A DNA stretch of 64,000 nucleotides, from NCBI GenBank assembly GCA_946537255.1, contig CAMNFS010000003.1:21761-85760 (forward strand). Direction: 5' to 3'. Shown here piece after piece: positions 8,062 through 17,040 of the stretch. The position numbers and the translations under genes are program-made. The notes below the pieces were generated by a model that was not told where the DNA came from, searched no databases, and saw only the letters and a list, made by a program, of their open reading frames with translations. The number at the start of each line of letters is the position of its first letter. Positions within the stretch are counted from its first letter, which is position 1. Source of the stretch: an uncultured Erysipelotrichaceae bacterium. GTDB lineage: Bacteria; Bacillota_I; Bacilli_A; Erysipelotrichales; Erysipelotrichaceae.

Positions 8062-8817
8062 ATGAAATATTTCGGCATTACCGACCGCGGCAAACTGCGG
8101 CGAACGAACCAGGACAACTATGTCATTGCCTCCAATGCGTATGGGGATGTTTTTGCTATTGTGTGCGATGGAATCGGCGGCGGCAAGGGCGGAGACGTCG
8201 CGAGCCGTCTTGCCGTATCACATTTTTCCATGGCGTTTTCTCTGTCGGATCCGTTTCTTGAGGAAGAAGAGGTCCGCCGCTGGCTCTCACTGGAAATTCC
8301 GGCCGCCAACACGGAAATCTATCAGACCGGAGTGAATACACCCGGGCTAAAGGGCATGGGTACCACTCTGACCGGTGTTCTGATCTCCAAAGCCGGCCGC
8401 TATATTGTCAATATCGGGGACAGCCGCACGTACGCGTATTACAAGGATCACAGTATGAAGCTTCTGACAAGAGATCATACGCTGGTCAATGACATGCTGC
8501 GGCATGGTGAGCTGACAGAGGAAGAGGCGAAGAACTTTCCCCGCAAGAATGTTCTGACCAATGCCCTCGGGGTCTGGGAAAAAACCCGTTTTGATCTGGA
8601 AAGACGGGATGAGGAACTCTGCGGTTTTCTGCTTTGCTCGGATGGCCTGCATGGTTATGTGGATGAGGATCGGATCCGCCGCATTGTTCTGGACAGGCTG
8701 ATGGACCCGGCGATCCGGGTGAGACGTCTTTATTCCGCCGCGATGAATGCCGGAGGGTATGACAATATCACTGCGATTCTGATCGATCTGGAAGGAGATG
8801 AGATGTATGAGCAGTAA
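8062..8817 (+). CDS. prpC: PP2C-type Ser/Thr protein phosphatase, partner of PrkC
   Basis: 251 residues. Metal-dependent phosphatase that removes phosphate from PrkC and its targets. PP2C motifs: TDRGKLRRTNQDNY near 7-20 with the metal-binding Asp, FAIVCDGIGGGKGGDVAS near 31-48, GTTLTGVLI near 100, VNIGDSRTYAY near 115, and the late GGYDNITAILI near 231-241. The start lies three bases after rlmN with AAGGA close by. Its 3' end overlaps prkC, as in Bacillus, where the pair controls cell wall and dormancy responses. Confidence 0.93.
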   Translation: MKYFGITDRGKLRRTNQDNYVIASNAYGDVFAIVCDGIGGGKGGDVASRLAVSHFSMAFSLSDPFLEEEEVRRWLSLEIPAANTEIYQTGVNTPGLKGMGTTLTGVLISKAGRYIVNIGDSRTYAYYKDHSMKLLTRDHTLVNDMLRHGELTEEEAKNFPRKNVLTNALGVWEKTRFDLERRDEELCGFLLCSDGLHGYVDEDRIRRIVLDRLMDPAIRVRRLYSAAMNAGGYDNITAILIDLEGDEMYEQ

Positions 8818-10606
8818 TAATCTCATTGCCAACCGATATGAAGTGTTTCAGCACATCGGCCAGGGCGGTATGGCAGATGTTTTTCTTGCTGTGGATACCA
8901 TTCTCAACCGCCAGGTCGCGATTAAGATTCTGCGCTCGGAGCTGTGTACGGACGCGGTCTCTGTTCTGCGCTTTGAACGGGAAGCTCAGGCGGCGACCGC
9001 TCTTGCCCATCCCAACATTGTAGAAATCTATGATGTCGGAGAATACAAGGGTCATCATTATATTGTCATGGAGTATGTGCCCGGCAAACCGCTGAAAAAA
9101 GTCATTCAGCAGCGCGGCGCTCTGCTCAAGGAAGAAGCGGTGGATATCATGAAGCAGCTGACCTCCGCTACTGCGGAAGCCCACCGGCGCGGCATTATTC
9201 ACCGTGATATCAAACCCCAGAATGTCATCGTCAAATCGGATGGATCCATCAAGATGCTTGACTTCGGCATTGCCCTTGCCAAAGGCTCCATGCAGCTGAC
9301 GCAGGCAAACAATGTCATGGGCAGTGTGCACTATCTTGCCCCGGAACTTGCAAAAGGGGAATCCGCCTCAGCACAGTCGGATATCTATTCGCTCGGCATT
9401 GTTCTGTTTGAGATGCTGACGGGAGATGTTCCTTTCAAGGCGGACCAGGCGGTCCAGGTCGCACTGATGCAGATGCACAATGAGATTCCGGATGTCCGTT
9501 CCATCAATCCGGATATCCCGCAGTCTGTGGACAATATTGTCATAAAGGCGACTGCCAAGAATCCGGATCTTCGATACCGGTCCTGCAATGAGATGCTGGA
9601 TGATCTGAGAACCTGTCTGCGGCCGGAACGGCAGAATGAGGCGAAGATCAAGCTGATTACAACCGCGGAGCAGCTCAATAACCGGGCCAGACGGGAGAAG
9701 GAAGAAACCCGCATGCAGGCCATGAGCCAGGGACTTTCCGCCAAAGGGGAAACCGGCCGTACAGGCATTCGGCGCAAGGAGCGGACAGCCTCCATGGACC
9801 GGGTCAGACCGGATGGTTCCCGGGTAGTCCGTCCGGCTGTGGAACGCACCAGCCGTACCAACCGGCCGCTGTTTATTCTTCTCATTTTTCTTCTGATGGT
9901 GCTTTCTGCCAGCGGCATCTATTTTGCGCTTTCTCTTTCCGGCGTTCTGAATCCTGCCGCCAAGACCGTTGAGGTACCGGATCTGATCGGAATGAGCCTT
10001 GCGGACGCCAAGGCGCTCTGTACCGATGAGAGCCTGGTGCTGGATACGAACAACGTGGAATATACGCTGACCGATTCCATTGAAAAGGGTGAGATCATTA
10101 ACGTAAACCCGGCGGTTGGAACGGAAGTGGAAAAAGGCTCCCGCGTCAGTGTTACGGTTTCCTCCGGAATCGGTGTTACCGTACAGGATTATACCGGCCG
10201 CAAGGTCAATGATGTGATCAGGGACCTTTCGCAGTATACCTATCTGAAGGTGGAAACCCGCGAGGAAAACAGTTCTTCCGTAGCACCGGGAACGGTGATC
10301 CGACAGGAACTTCTTGAACCGGGGACGATGTTCAATCCGAATACCGCCAGTGAAATCAGACTGGTCTATTCCAGCTATCCGACGATTAAAATTCCGGAGG
10401 AAATCAACGGCATGCCGATTGAAGAAGCTTCCAGACTTCTTGAGTCGGTCGGCATTGAAGTCTTCTCCTCAACGCTTGATACTACGGGCCTCAGTGAAGA
10501 GGAAATTGCGAATCTGAATACCGGCGTCGTCATCCGTTCGGATCCCGAAGCCGGAAGTGAGTATACACAGAAGGATGATACCTATGTCGTTCTTTACTAT
10601 TACTGA
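8807..10606 (+). CDS. prkC: PASTA-domain membrane Ser/Thr protein kinase
   Basis: 599 residues. Senses muropeptides or lipid II through extracellular PASTA domains and phosphorylates envelope and translation proteins. Kinase domain at about 10-270: glycine loop IGQGGMADV, catalytic HRDIKPQN near 131, DFGIA near 151. A basic linker runs to about 345, followed by one membrane helix (LFILLIFLLMVLSASGIYF). Three PASTA repeats then run to the C-terminus (VEVPDLIGMSLADAKAL and two more divergent ones). The start at 8807 (MSSNN) is preferred over an in-frame ATG at 8798, because AAGGAG at 8792-8797 gives proper spacing only to 8807. Overlaps prpC by 11 bases. Confidence 0.95.
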   Translation: MSSNNLIANRYEVFQHIGQGGMADVFLAVDTILNRQVAIKILRSELCTDAVSVLRFEREAQAATALAHPNIVEIYDVGEYKGHHYIVMEYVPGKPLKKVIQQRGALLKEEAVDIMKQLTSATAEAHRRGIIHRDIKPQNVIVKSDGSIKMLDFGIALAKGSMQLTQANNVMGSVHYLAPELAKGESASAQSDIYSLGIVLFEMLTGDVPFKADQAVQVALMQMHNEIPDVRSINPDIPQSVDNIVIKATAKNPDLRYRSCNEMLDDLRTCLRPERQNEAKIKLITTAEQLNNRARREKEETRMQAMSQGLSAKGETGRTGIRRKERTASMDRVRPDGSRVVRPAVERTSRTNRPLFILLIFLLMVLSASGIYFALSLSGVLNPAAKTVEVPDLIGMSLADAKALCTDESLVLDTNNVEYTLTDSIEKGEIINVNPAVGTEVEKGSRVSVTVSSGIGVTVQDYTGRKVNDVIRDLSQYTYLKVETREENSSSVAPGTVIRQELLEPGTMFNPNTASEIRLVYSSYPTIKIPEEINGMPIEEASRLLESVGIEVFSSTLDTTGLSEEEIANLNTGVVIRSDPEAGSEYTQKDDTYVVLYYY

Positions 10607-10618
10607 GCGGAGACTGAA

Positions 10619-11479
10619 ATGAAGGGGCGGATTGTCCGGATTCTGTCCAAGGACTATACCGTGCAGCTTGAAGACGGGACACGGGTGAATGCCGTTGCCA
10701 TGGGAAGGCTGCGGAAGGGCTTTTCACCGGTAATCGGAGATCTTGCCGAAGTGCGTGAAAGCAAGCATGCCTGGGGAATTGAGAGAATCGAAAAGCGGCA
10801 TAACTGTCTCATCCGGCCTGCCTGCGCGAATGTGGATCAGGCTCTCATTGTAATGTCTGTGAAAGATCCGGATTTTTCTGCCGCCCTTGTTGACCGGCTT
10901 TCCGTGCTGATCATGCATGCTGGAATCCGGCCGATTCTCTGTGTGACAAAGCTTGATCTTGGCGTAAGCGAAGAAACAGAAGCACGGATCCGGGAATATG
11001 AAGCCGGTGAAATGCCGGTGATCCGCACGGCCAAGGATTCTCTGAATCCGGATGTCGCCGAACTGTTTCGGGGCCGGATTACTGTGCTGACCGGACAGAG
11101 CGGAGCCGGGAAAAGCACTCTGCTGAATGAAATCAATCCGGCGTTTCATCTGGAGACGCAGGAGATATCAAAGGCACTGGGGCGGGGAAGACACACAACC
11201 AGGCACAGTGAGCTTCATGAAGTTGCCGGAGGGCTGGTGGCGGATACACCGGGCTTTTCCTCTCTGGATTTTTCAGGAATGAAGGAAAGGGATCTGGACA
11301 GAGCGGTTCCGGATTTTGTTCCATATCTTGGAAAGTGCCGGTTTACGGACTGCATTCATGAAAACGAACCGGACTGCGGAATCAAAAAGGCAGTGGAAGA
11401 AGGAAAGATCTGCCGGGTCCGATACAGCAATTATCTCGATATTCTTGGTCTGATTCGAAACCGAAGGGAGAACTGGTGA
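10619..11479 (+). CDS. rsgA: Ribosome small subunit biogenesis GTPase RsgA
   Basis: 286 residues. Circularly permuted GTPase that checks late 30S maturation. N-terminal OB fold (RIVRILSKDYTVQLEDG), then G4 CVTKLDL near 105, followed by G1 TGQSGAGKSTLLN near 158 and G3 DTPGFSS near 204, in the permuted order diagnostic of the family. The C-terminal zinc finger is CRFTDCIHENEPDCGI near 240-255. RBS GGAG precedes the start. Positioned prkC-rsgA-rpe as in Bacillus (cpgA). Confidence 0.95.
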   Translation: MKGRIVRILSKDYTVQLEDGTRVNAVAMGRLRKGFSPVIGDLAEVRESKHAWGIERIEKRHNCLIRPACANVDQALIVMSVKDPDFSAALVDRLSVLIMHAGIRPILCVTKLDLGVSEETEARIREYEAGEMPVIRTAKDSLNPDVAELFRGRITVLTGQSGAGKSTLLNEINPAFHLETQEISKALGRGRHTTRHSELHEVAGGLVADTPGFSSLDFSGMKERDLDRAVPDFVPYLGKCRFTDCIHENEPDCGIKKAVEEGKICRVRYSNYLDILGLIRNRRENW

Positions 11480-11480
11480 T

Positions 11481-12134
11481 ATGACAAAGACAATTGTGGC
11501 TCCATCTGTGCTTTCCATGGATTACAGCCGTATGAAGGAACAGCTTGAGGAAGTGGAAAACAGCGGTGCCGAGTGGCTGCACTTTGATGTCATGGATGGT
11601 CATTTTGTTCCGAATCTGACATTCGGGCCTGATATTCTGAAAGGGTTCCGGAAGGCGTGCGGGTTATTTCTCGATGTGCATGTCATGATCACAAAGCCGC
11701 TGTTTTTCGCTGAGAAGTTTCTCTCTGCCGGAGCGGATGGATATACCTTTCACTATGAAGCAATGGACTCGGAAGAAGAGATCCGCAGTCTTGCCTCTTT
11801 GATCCGTGCGCATGGAAAAACTGCCGGAATCTCAATCAAACCGGATACGGATGTCTCAGTGCTGAAGCCGTTTCTTAATGACTTCGATCTGTTTCTGATC
11901 ATGTCCGTAGAACCGGGATTCGGCGGTCAGAAATTCATTCCGGAAAGTCTGGACAAGATCCGTACACTGCGCGGATGGCTGGATGAGATGCAGTCTCAGG
12001 CGCATATCGAAGTGGACGGAGGAATCAATCAGACAACCGGCGCGCTGGCAAAGAATGCCGGAGCGGATGTTCTGGTCGCAGGGTCCTATATCTTCAGGAA
12101 TGATATTGCAGAGGCGGTGAACTCTCTTGCGTGA
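11481..12134 (+). CDS. rpe: Ribulose-phosphate 3-epimerase
   Basis: 217 residues. Interconverts ribulose-5-phosphate and xylulose-5-phosphate in the pentose phosphate pathway. TIM-barrel signatures: VAPSVLSMDYSRM near 6-18, HFDVMDGHFVPNLTFG near 34-49 with metal ligands, DVHVMI, MSVEPGFGGQKFIP near 140-153, and VDGGIN near 175. Starts one base after the rsgA stop and overlaps thiN by eight bases. Confidence 0.96.
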   Translation: MTKTIVAPSVLSMDYSRMKEQLEEVENSGAEWLHFDVMDGHFVPNLTFGPDILKGFRKACGLFLDVHVMITKPLFFAEKFLSAGADGYTFHYEAMDSEEEIRSLASLIRAHGKTAGISIKPDTDVSVLKPFLNDFDLFLIMSVEPGFGGQKFIPESLDKIRTLRGWLDEMQSQAHIEVDGGINQTTGALAKNAGADVLVAGSYIFRNDIAEAVNSLA

Positions 12135-12735
12135 GTGTGTGATCGTACTGAAACTTGCGGAAAGGCTGCCGGAGCTAAGGAATGTGGATTACATCGGCGC
12201 GGACCGGGGTGCCCTGGTACTTGCAGAGAAGAATCAGCGGATGGTATTTGCGATCGGCGACTTTGATTCTATTACGGATCCTGAACGGAAACAGATTGAG
12301 CGGTACTGTGATGAAGTCATCGCCCTCAATCCCATCAAGGACAACAGCGATTCCGAAGCGGCCGTGGATGAAGCGGTACGCCGTGGCTATCAGCGGATTT
12401 ATATTGCCGGGGCAATCGGCGGAAGGCTGGACCATGAGATTGTCAATATCCGTCTTTGCTGGAAGTATCCGGAAAAAGTTGTCCTGCTGGATGAGCATAA
12501 CTGCTGTACCGTGCTGAAAGAAGGCGTTCACCGTATCCAGCGGAATGGATATCAGTACATTTCTCTGTTTGCGCAGAAGGAATGTGAGATCTCTCTTTTC
12601 GGATTCAAATATTCACTGGATCATCGGGTGATGAATGAGCGCTCCCTGTATGGCCTTTCCAATGAACTGAAAGAGGAAGAGGGAGAAATCCATGTCCACC
12701 GCGGAAGCATCCTGGCTGTACAGACCAGAGACTGA
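12127..12735 (+). CDS. thiN: Thiamine pyrophosphokinase
   Basis: 202 residues. Transfers pyrophosphate from ATP to thiamine to give the cofactor TPP. Motifs: YIGADRGALVL near 18, AIGDFDSI near 41, NPIKDNSDSEAAVDEAV near 65-81, and GAIGGRLDHEIVNI near 92-105. The start is a TTG at 12127 inside the rpe end; a GTG at 12139 is an alternative that would remove four residues. Gene order rpe-thiN-(rpmB) matches Bacillus yloS. No independent promoter seen, so expression probably depends on the upstream operon. Confidence 0.9.
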   Translation: MRECVIVLKLAERLPELRNVDYIGADRGALVLAEKNQRMVFAIGDFDSITDPERKQIERYCDEVIALNPIKDNSDSEAAVDEAVRRGYQRIYIAGAIGGRLDHEIVNIRLCWKYPEKVVLLDEHNCCTVLKEGVHRIQRNGYQYISLFAQKECEISLFGFKYSLDHRVMNERSLYGLSNELKEEEGEIHVHRGSILAVQTRD

Positions 12736-12805
12736 ATGGCCGCTTGGCATTCCTCTTTGAATCGATGCGGAACATGAAAAAGAAAGCCGGGGACATCCGC
12801 TGTAA

Positions 12806-12840
12806 TAAAAAAAGAACTTCCGATGCGGAAGTTTTTCTTT
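12806..12840. terminator. Bidirectional terminator between thiN and rpmB
   Basis: Stem AACTTCCG/CGGAAGTT (12815-12822 with 12826-12833) with a three-base loop, flanked by an A run on the left and TTTTTCTTT on the right. It can therefore stop transcription of thiN (+) and rpmB (-). Confidence 0.8.
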
Positions 12841-12849
12841 CTGGTAACC

Positions 12850-13065
12850 TTATGCTTCTTTCGGGGCTGCAGCCTTTTTCTTAGCTCCGCCCTTGAGAGT
12901 TTTCAGGGCGCGTGCCGAAATACGCACAGTCTGCGGCTTGCCGTCAACCATGATATGAACTTTCTGCAGGTTGACATTCCACTTGCGGCGGGTCGCGCGC
13001 AGGGAGTGAGAACGCCTGTTACCGGACATCGGTTTCTTACCGGAGAATTCACAAACTCTGGACAT
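12850..13065 (-). CDS. rpmB: 50S ribosomal protein L28
   Basis: 71 residues. Begins [21 protein letters not shown], the usual L28 N-terminus, and continues with [14 protein letters not shown] and the [10 protein letters not shown] region. Start at 13065 is chosen because GGAGG lies seven bases upstream; an in-frame GTG at 13071 overlaps the SD. The C-terminal tail is lysine- and alanine-rich. Convergent with thiN, as in Bacillus, where rpmB follows yloS on the opposite strand. Confidence 0.95.
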   Translation of the reverse strand: MSRVCEFSGKKPMSGNRRSHSLRATRRKWNVNLQKVHIMVDGKPQTVRISARALKTLKGGAKKKAAAPKEA

Positions 13066-13250
13066 ATTCACACCTCCATTCCTGATAATGCTTGACTAGA
13101 ATACCATGATTAAAAATGAAATGCAACTGCCTTTTCATGGATCTTCTTCTCTGATATTCCCGTCTTTAAAACCGGGCGGAAGAGCTTTCCGAGAAAAAAA
13201 CAGCAGGAACATGCATCTGCTGAAATTTCATCAGAATCCTCTGGATGATG

Positions 13251-13259
13251 TGTTAAAAT
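13251..13259 (+). promoter_or_regulatory. Extended -10 promoter element of ftsA-ftsZ
   Basis: TG-T-TAAAAT at 13251-13259 is an extended -10, 27 bases before the ftsA start and upstream of its AGGAG ribosome binding site. No clear -35 is seen. Confidence 0.5.
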
Positions 13260-13285
13260 GATTGAGTTATTAGGAGTGCTGAGTG

Positions 13286-14548
13286 ATGAACGATAAACAG
13301 ATCTATGCTGCGCTTGAGATATCTGATCACGAAGTCAGGATGATTGTCGGGGAGTTTTTCAATACCCGGTTCAATATCATCAAGGTGGAACGGATTCCAT
13401 GTTCCGGTGTGAGTCTTGGCAGGGTGACAAATCCCGCAGCGGTTGTCGAAAGCATCCGCACGGCATGCGATGATGCCCATCGCATGATAGGCGCAAAGAT
13501 TGAAAAGGTGATTCTGGGACTGCCCAGTTATAATATGAAACGCTATTCCCTGAAGTCGACGGTGGCGATTGAGGGAATCGATGGCGTGATTACAGTTGAG
13601 GATATCCGTTCGGCAATGCGCCAGGCGGAGCAGATGAATATCGGAAAGGGTCTGGCCCTGATTCAGACCGTATGTGTCAAATATACGGTCAACGGAATCT
13701 CCTCGCGGAGAATCCCGATCGGGGAACGGGCAAATGAACTGATTGTGGACGTGGATCTGATCTGTGCCGACCGGACGATGAGTTTTGCGCTGGTCAACTG
13801 CGTAGAGCAGGCCGGACTTCAGGTCATGGATCTTTTCATTGATGTATTTGCGGTTGCCAAGGAAGCAGCTCTGTTCGAACAGGCTGTTGATCAGAATGTC
13901 ATTGTTCTCAAGATGGAACGGGACCATACCACGCTTGGTCTGATTGCCCGCGGCCGTCTGAATTCCAGTGTGATTTCAGATCTTGGTGTCGGCGCGATCG
14001 CGGAAACCGTCATTGACAGATACGGACTGAATTCCACGGATGCCTGTGAACTGGTCAAATACAGTGCCAAACTCGACCGGACAAGCTATTCGGATAATCC
14101 TGTATACATCTGGCAGGAAGGCGGAGATGCCCGCAAGATCACCGAACGGGAACTCTGCGAATGCATCCAGCCGAAGGTTCAGGAATGGATCTCCGCAATT
14201 GAGAATTTATGCACGCCAATCTTGCAAGCAGGGAAAACTGCTGTTATCATTACCGGTGAGGGTGGCGAAATGCAGGGACTCAACGTTCTTCTGCAGCGCA
14301 CACTCCGATGCGAGGTAAAGAACTATATTCCTGAAACTCTTGGCGGACGCAACGCCGGGTTGACGGCATGCCTCGGGCTTTTCTACGCTTACAATGACAG
14401 ACAGCCGATTACCGGATATACCGATAACAGTCTGGACATGGAGACGTTTATTAAGTCCGTATCCTACCGGGAAAACAGAGCCAACGGAAATCCGGAGGAT
14501 ACTTTAACAAAAAAACTGAAAGGGATACTCTTCGACGCGAAGAAATAA
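13286..14548 (+). CDS. ftsA: Cell division protein FtsA
   Basis: 420 residues. Actin-fold ATPase that tethers FtsZ to the membrane. Seen: N-terminal phosphate loop region IYAALEISDHEVRMIVGEF, the SHS2/1C subdomain with VEKVILGLPSYNMK near 74-87, the second phosphate motif region VIVLKMERDHTTLGLI near 202-217, and VIITGEGGEMQGLNVLLQR near 320-338. ATG at 13286 is preferred over the GTG at 13283 because AGGAG is nine bases upstream. The extreme C-terminal amphipathic helix fits LTKKLKGILFDAKK. Neither ftsQ nor the rest of the dcw cluster is nearby. Confidence 0.92.
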   Translation: MNDKQIYAALEISDHEVRMIVGEFFNTRFNIIKVERIPCSGVSLGRVTNPAAVVESIRTACDDAHRMIGAKIEKVILGLPSYNMKRYSLKSTVAIEGIDGVITVEDIRSAMRQAEQMNIGKGLALIQTVCVKYTVNGISSRRIPIGERANELIVDVDLICADRTMSFALVNCVEQAGLQVMDLFIDVFAVAKEAALFEQAVDQNVIVLKMERDHTTLGLIARGRLNSSVISDLGVGAIAETVIDRYGLNSTDACELVKYSAKLDRTSYSDNPVYIWQEGGDARKITERELCECIQPKVQEWISAIENLCTPILQAGKTAVIITGEGGEMQGLNVLLQRTLRCEVKNYIPETLGGRNAGLTACLGLFYAYNDRQPITGYTDNSLDMETFIKSVSYRENRANGNPEDTLTKKLKGILFDAKK

Positions 14549-14563
14549 GAGAGGGAAGCAAAT

Positions 14564-15655
14564 ATGTCAGACTTAACGTACAATCAGGTAGCACGAATCA
14601 AGGTATTCGGCATCGGCGGAGCCGGCAGCAACGCGGTCAACCGAATGGTTCAGGAAGGCGTTCAGGGAGTTGAATTCTATGTAGCCAACACGGACCTTCA
14701 GGCACTGGATGTTTCGCCGGTTCAGAATAAGATCCAGTTGGGAAAAGCAGGTCTTGGTGCCGGCGGAAATCCTGACAACGGACGCAAGGCAGCGGTAGAG
14801 AGTGAAGAAGATATCCGCAAGGCCATGGAAGGAAGCGACATGATCTTCCTTACCGCCGGACTTGGCGGAGGAACCGGTACCGGCGCATCTCCGCTGTTCG
14901 CAAAGATTGCCAAAGAGCTTGGCTGCCTGACTGTAGGTATTGTCACAAAGCCGTTCAACTTTGAAGGAAGAAAACGCATGGTCCAGGCGGAACAGGGTCT
15001 GGAACAGTTAAAGGAATATGTTGATTCACTCATTATTATTTCCAACAACAAGGTGCTGGAAGTCATCGGCCATATTCCGTTTGAAGACGCATTCAAGGAA
15101 GCTGACAACATTCTCCGTCAGGGTGTTCAGACCATCACGGATCTCATTGCTGTTCCGGCAATGATCAATCTCGACTTTGCGGATATCAAATCCGTTATGG
15201 AAGGTCAGGGCAGCGCGCTGATCGGAATCGGTATGGCACAGGGTGAAAACAAGGCACAGGAAGCGGCCCAGAAGGCAATTCAGTCTCCGCTGCTTGAGGC
15301 TCAGATTACCGGCGCGAAGTCCGCGATCGTCAATGTGACCGGCGGTGCTTCCATGTCTGCGTATGACGCCCAGGAAGCTGTCGATTATATCCGTGAAGCT
15401 GCCGGAAGTGATATTGATATCATCTTCGGTGTTGCCATCAATGACAAGATCGGTGATGCGATTATTGTTACTGTTATCGCGACCGGATTTGATCTGCCGC
15501 GGCCTGATTACATTCCGAGTGACGGTCCGGCCAACAATGCCCGTCCGGTTTCCGCAAATGTTTCGATCCGTACGGATGACGCGCCTTCCTTCGGCAACAG
15601 TGTATCCGCTGCTGAGGAAGAGGATGAAGGCGTTCCGGCATTCTTCCATCGCTGA
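14564..15655 (+). CDS. ftsZ: Cell division protein FtsZ
   Basis: 363 residues. Tubulin-like GTPase that forms the Z ring. FGIGGAGSNAVNRM near 16, the tubulin signature GGGTGTGASP near 104-113, and FNFEGRKRM near 137-145 are clear. The core ends near residue 315, then a short linker and the C-terminal peptide VPAFFHR, which matches the conserved tail (VPAF-R) that binds FtsA and other partners. Start preceded by GAGGGAAG. Directly downstream of ftsA, ended by a terminator. Confidence 0.97.
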   Translation: MSDLTYNQVARIKVFGIGGAGSNAVNRMVQEGVQGVEFYVANTDLQALDVSPVQNKIQLGKAGLGAGGNPDNGRKAAVESEEDIRKAMEGSDMIFLTAGLGGGTGTGASPLFAKIAKELGCLTVGIVTKPFNFEGRKRMVQAEQGLEQLKEYVDSLIIISNNKVLEVIGHIPFEDAFKEADNILRQGVQTITDLIAVPAMINLDFADIKSVMEGQGSALIGIGMAQGENKAQEAAQKAIQSPLLEAQITGAKSAIVNVTGGASMSAYDAQEAVDYIREAAGSDIDIIFGVAINDKIGDAIIVTVIATGFDLPRPDYIPSDGPANNARPVSANVSIRTDDAPSFGNSVSAAEEEDEGVPAFFHR

Positions 15656-15668
15656 AATGAATGAAAAG

Positions 15669-15697
15669 AGAATCGCTGACGCGGTTCTTTTTTTTCT
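15669..15697 (+). terminator. ftsZ terminator
   Basis: Eight-pair stem AGAATCGC/GCGGTTCT (15669-15676 with 15681-15688, one G-U pair), TGAC loop, then a run of nine T. Confidence 0.85.
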
Positions 15698-15716
15698 GTG
15701 ACTTTTTCGAAAACGT

Positions 15717-15744
15717 TTGACTAATCCTCAGAAATGTGTAAACT
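15717..15744 (+). promoter_or_regulatory. Promoter of the metNIQ T-box transcript
   Basis: -35 TTGACT at 15717-15722, 16-base spacer, -10 TAAACT at 15739-15744. Transcription would start near 15751, at the 5' side of the T-box leader. Confidence 0.65.
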
Positions 15745-15750
15745 GAATAC

Positions 15751-16003
15751 CATAAAGCAAAGAAGAGAAGAGTAGCCGGCTGTGAAATGCAGCAGAGAAT
15801 CCCGGACGCTGAAAAGGGATCATGGAACACCGGTGAACATGGTCTTGGAGCTGCTGATCCGAAAGGTAGGGTCTGACGGTATTCCCCGTTACAGGAAAGA
15901 GGTATGTTGGTACCTCATGAGGCAGTGTTCAGTAATGACACTGTAAAGCAAGGTGGTAACACGTGAGAAATCCCGTCCCTGCGTTGGGGACGTTTTTTAT
16001 TTA
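15751..16003 (+). promoter_or_regulatory. T-box riboswitch, methionine-specific by position and specifier
   Basis: The leader has the T-box consensus AAGGTGGTAACACG near 15948-15961, followed by a terminator (CGTCCC... with ...GGGGACG, then six T) at 15974-16002. The expected specifier position on the 3' side of Stem I reads GAACATGGTC near 15834-15843, giving an AUG (Met) codon. Uncharged tRNA-Met pairing would stabilise the antiterminator and turn on the methionine transporter genes. The specifier was assigned by eye from its usual context. Confidence 0.88.
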
Positions 16004-16020
16004 CAGAAAGGGGGACAGGC

Positions 16021-17040
16021 ATGATTGAACTGATCCATGTATCCAAGGTGTTTGATACCAAGGAAGATCAGATCCATGCGGTAAACGATGTGTCGCTCAC
16101 GATTCAGGACGGCGAAATTTTCGGTATCATCGGATATTCCGGCGCCGGCAAGAGCACGCTTGTACGCATGATCAATCAGCTGGAAAGACAGAGCGCCGGC
16201 GATGTGATCATCGACGGCCGCAGAATGCAGGAGCTCAGTCAGAAAGAACTGAACAGGGAACGCCAGTCCATCGGCATGATCTTCCAGCACTTCAATCTGC
16301 TCTGGAGCAGAACCGTCCGGCAGAACATTGAACTGCCGCTGGAATTTGCCGGAGTAGGAAAGCAGGAACGGGCTGCCCGGGCTGCGGAACTGATCCATAT
16401 GGTGGGTCTTGACGGAAGGGAGAATTCCTATCCAAGCGAACTGTCCGGCGGACAGAAACAGCGCGTCGGCATAGCCAGAGCCCTTGCCAACAATCCTCGT
16501 ATTCTGCTCAGTGATGAGGCTACCTCAGCGCTGGATCCCGATACGACCGTACAGATTCTGGATCTTCTCAAGCATATCAATGAAACGCTTGGCATCACGA
16601 TTGTCATGATTACGCATCAGATGGAGGTTGTGCAGCATATCTGTTCCAGGATGGCAGTCATGAGTGAAGGAAGAGTGGTGGAAGAAGGAACGGTACAGGA
16701 GCTCTTCGAGCATCCCCGTCATGAGATCACCAAACGCTTTGTACAGAACCTTGATGATGGAAAGGATATTGAGGAACTCGCGGAGCGGCTGAAACTGAAA
16801 TATCCGGACGGAGTACTGCTGAGGGCAACCTTCACCAGAAACAATACGGATGACGCGGTCATCGCTGAGGCGATCCGTAAAGTCCGCTTTCCTGTCAGTA
16901 TTGTTGCCTCCTCGATTACGGATTCCGTCTCCGGGCCCTATGGCGTAACCTATCTGCATCTGTATCAGGGCACAGACCCGGAATACAATCTGTTTGTTGA
17001 AACACTTGTGAATTCCTCAGTGAAAGTGGAGGTGCTGTAA
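16021..17040 (+). CDS. metN: Methionine ABC transporter ATP-binding protein
   Basis: 339 residues. ATPase of the MetNIQ importer. Walker A GYSGAGKST near 38-46, signature LSGGQKQRVGIARAL near 141-155, Walker B ILLSDEATSALD near 161-172, H-loop MITHQME near 196. The C-terminal NIL (ACT-like) domain of about 90 residues is the methionine-sensing regulatory domain of this family. First gene after the Met T-box; its stop overlaps the metI start. Confidence 0.96.
   Translation: MIELIHVSKVFDTKEDQIHAVNDVSLTIQDGEIFGIIGYSGAGKSTLVRMINQLERQSAGDVIIDGRRMQELSQKELNRERQSIGMIFQHFNLLWSRTVRQNIELPLEFAGVGKQERAARAAELIHMVGLDGRENSYPSELSGGQKQRVGIARALANNPRILLSDEATSALDPDTTVQILDLLKHINETLGITIVMITHQMEVVQHICSRMAVMSEGRVVEEGTVQELFEHPRHEITKRFVQNLDDGKDIEELAERLKLKYPDGVLLRATFTRNNTDDAVIAEAIRKVRFPVSIVASSITDSVSGPYGVTYLHLYQGTDPEYNLFVETLVNSSVKVEVL

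Noticed and set aside
15705..15725. A cre site before the Met T-box
   Set aside because: TCGAAAACGTTTGAC resembles cre but fails at several fixed positions; the TTGACT is better read as the -35.
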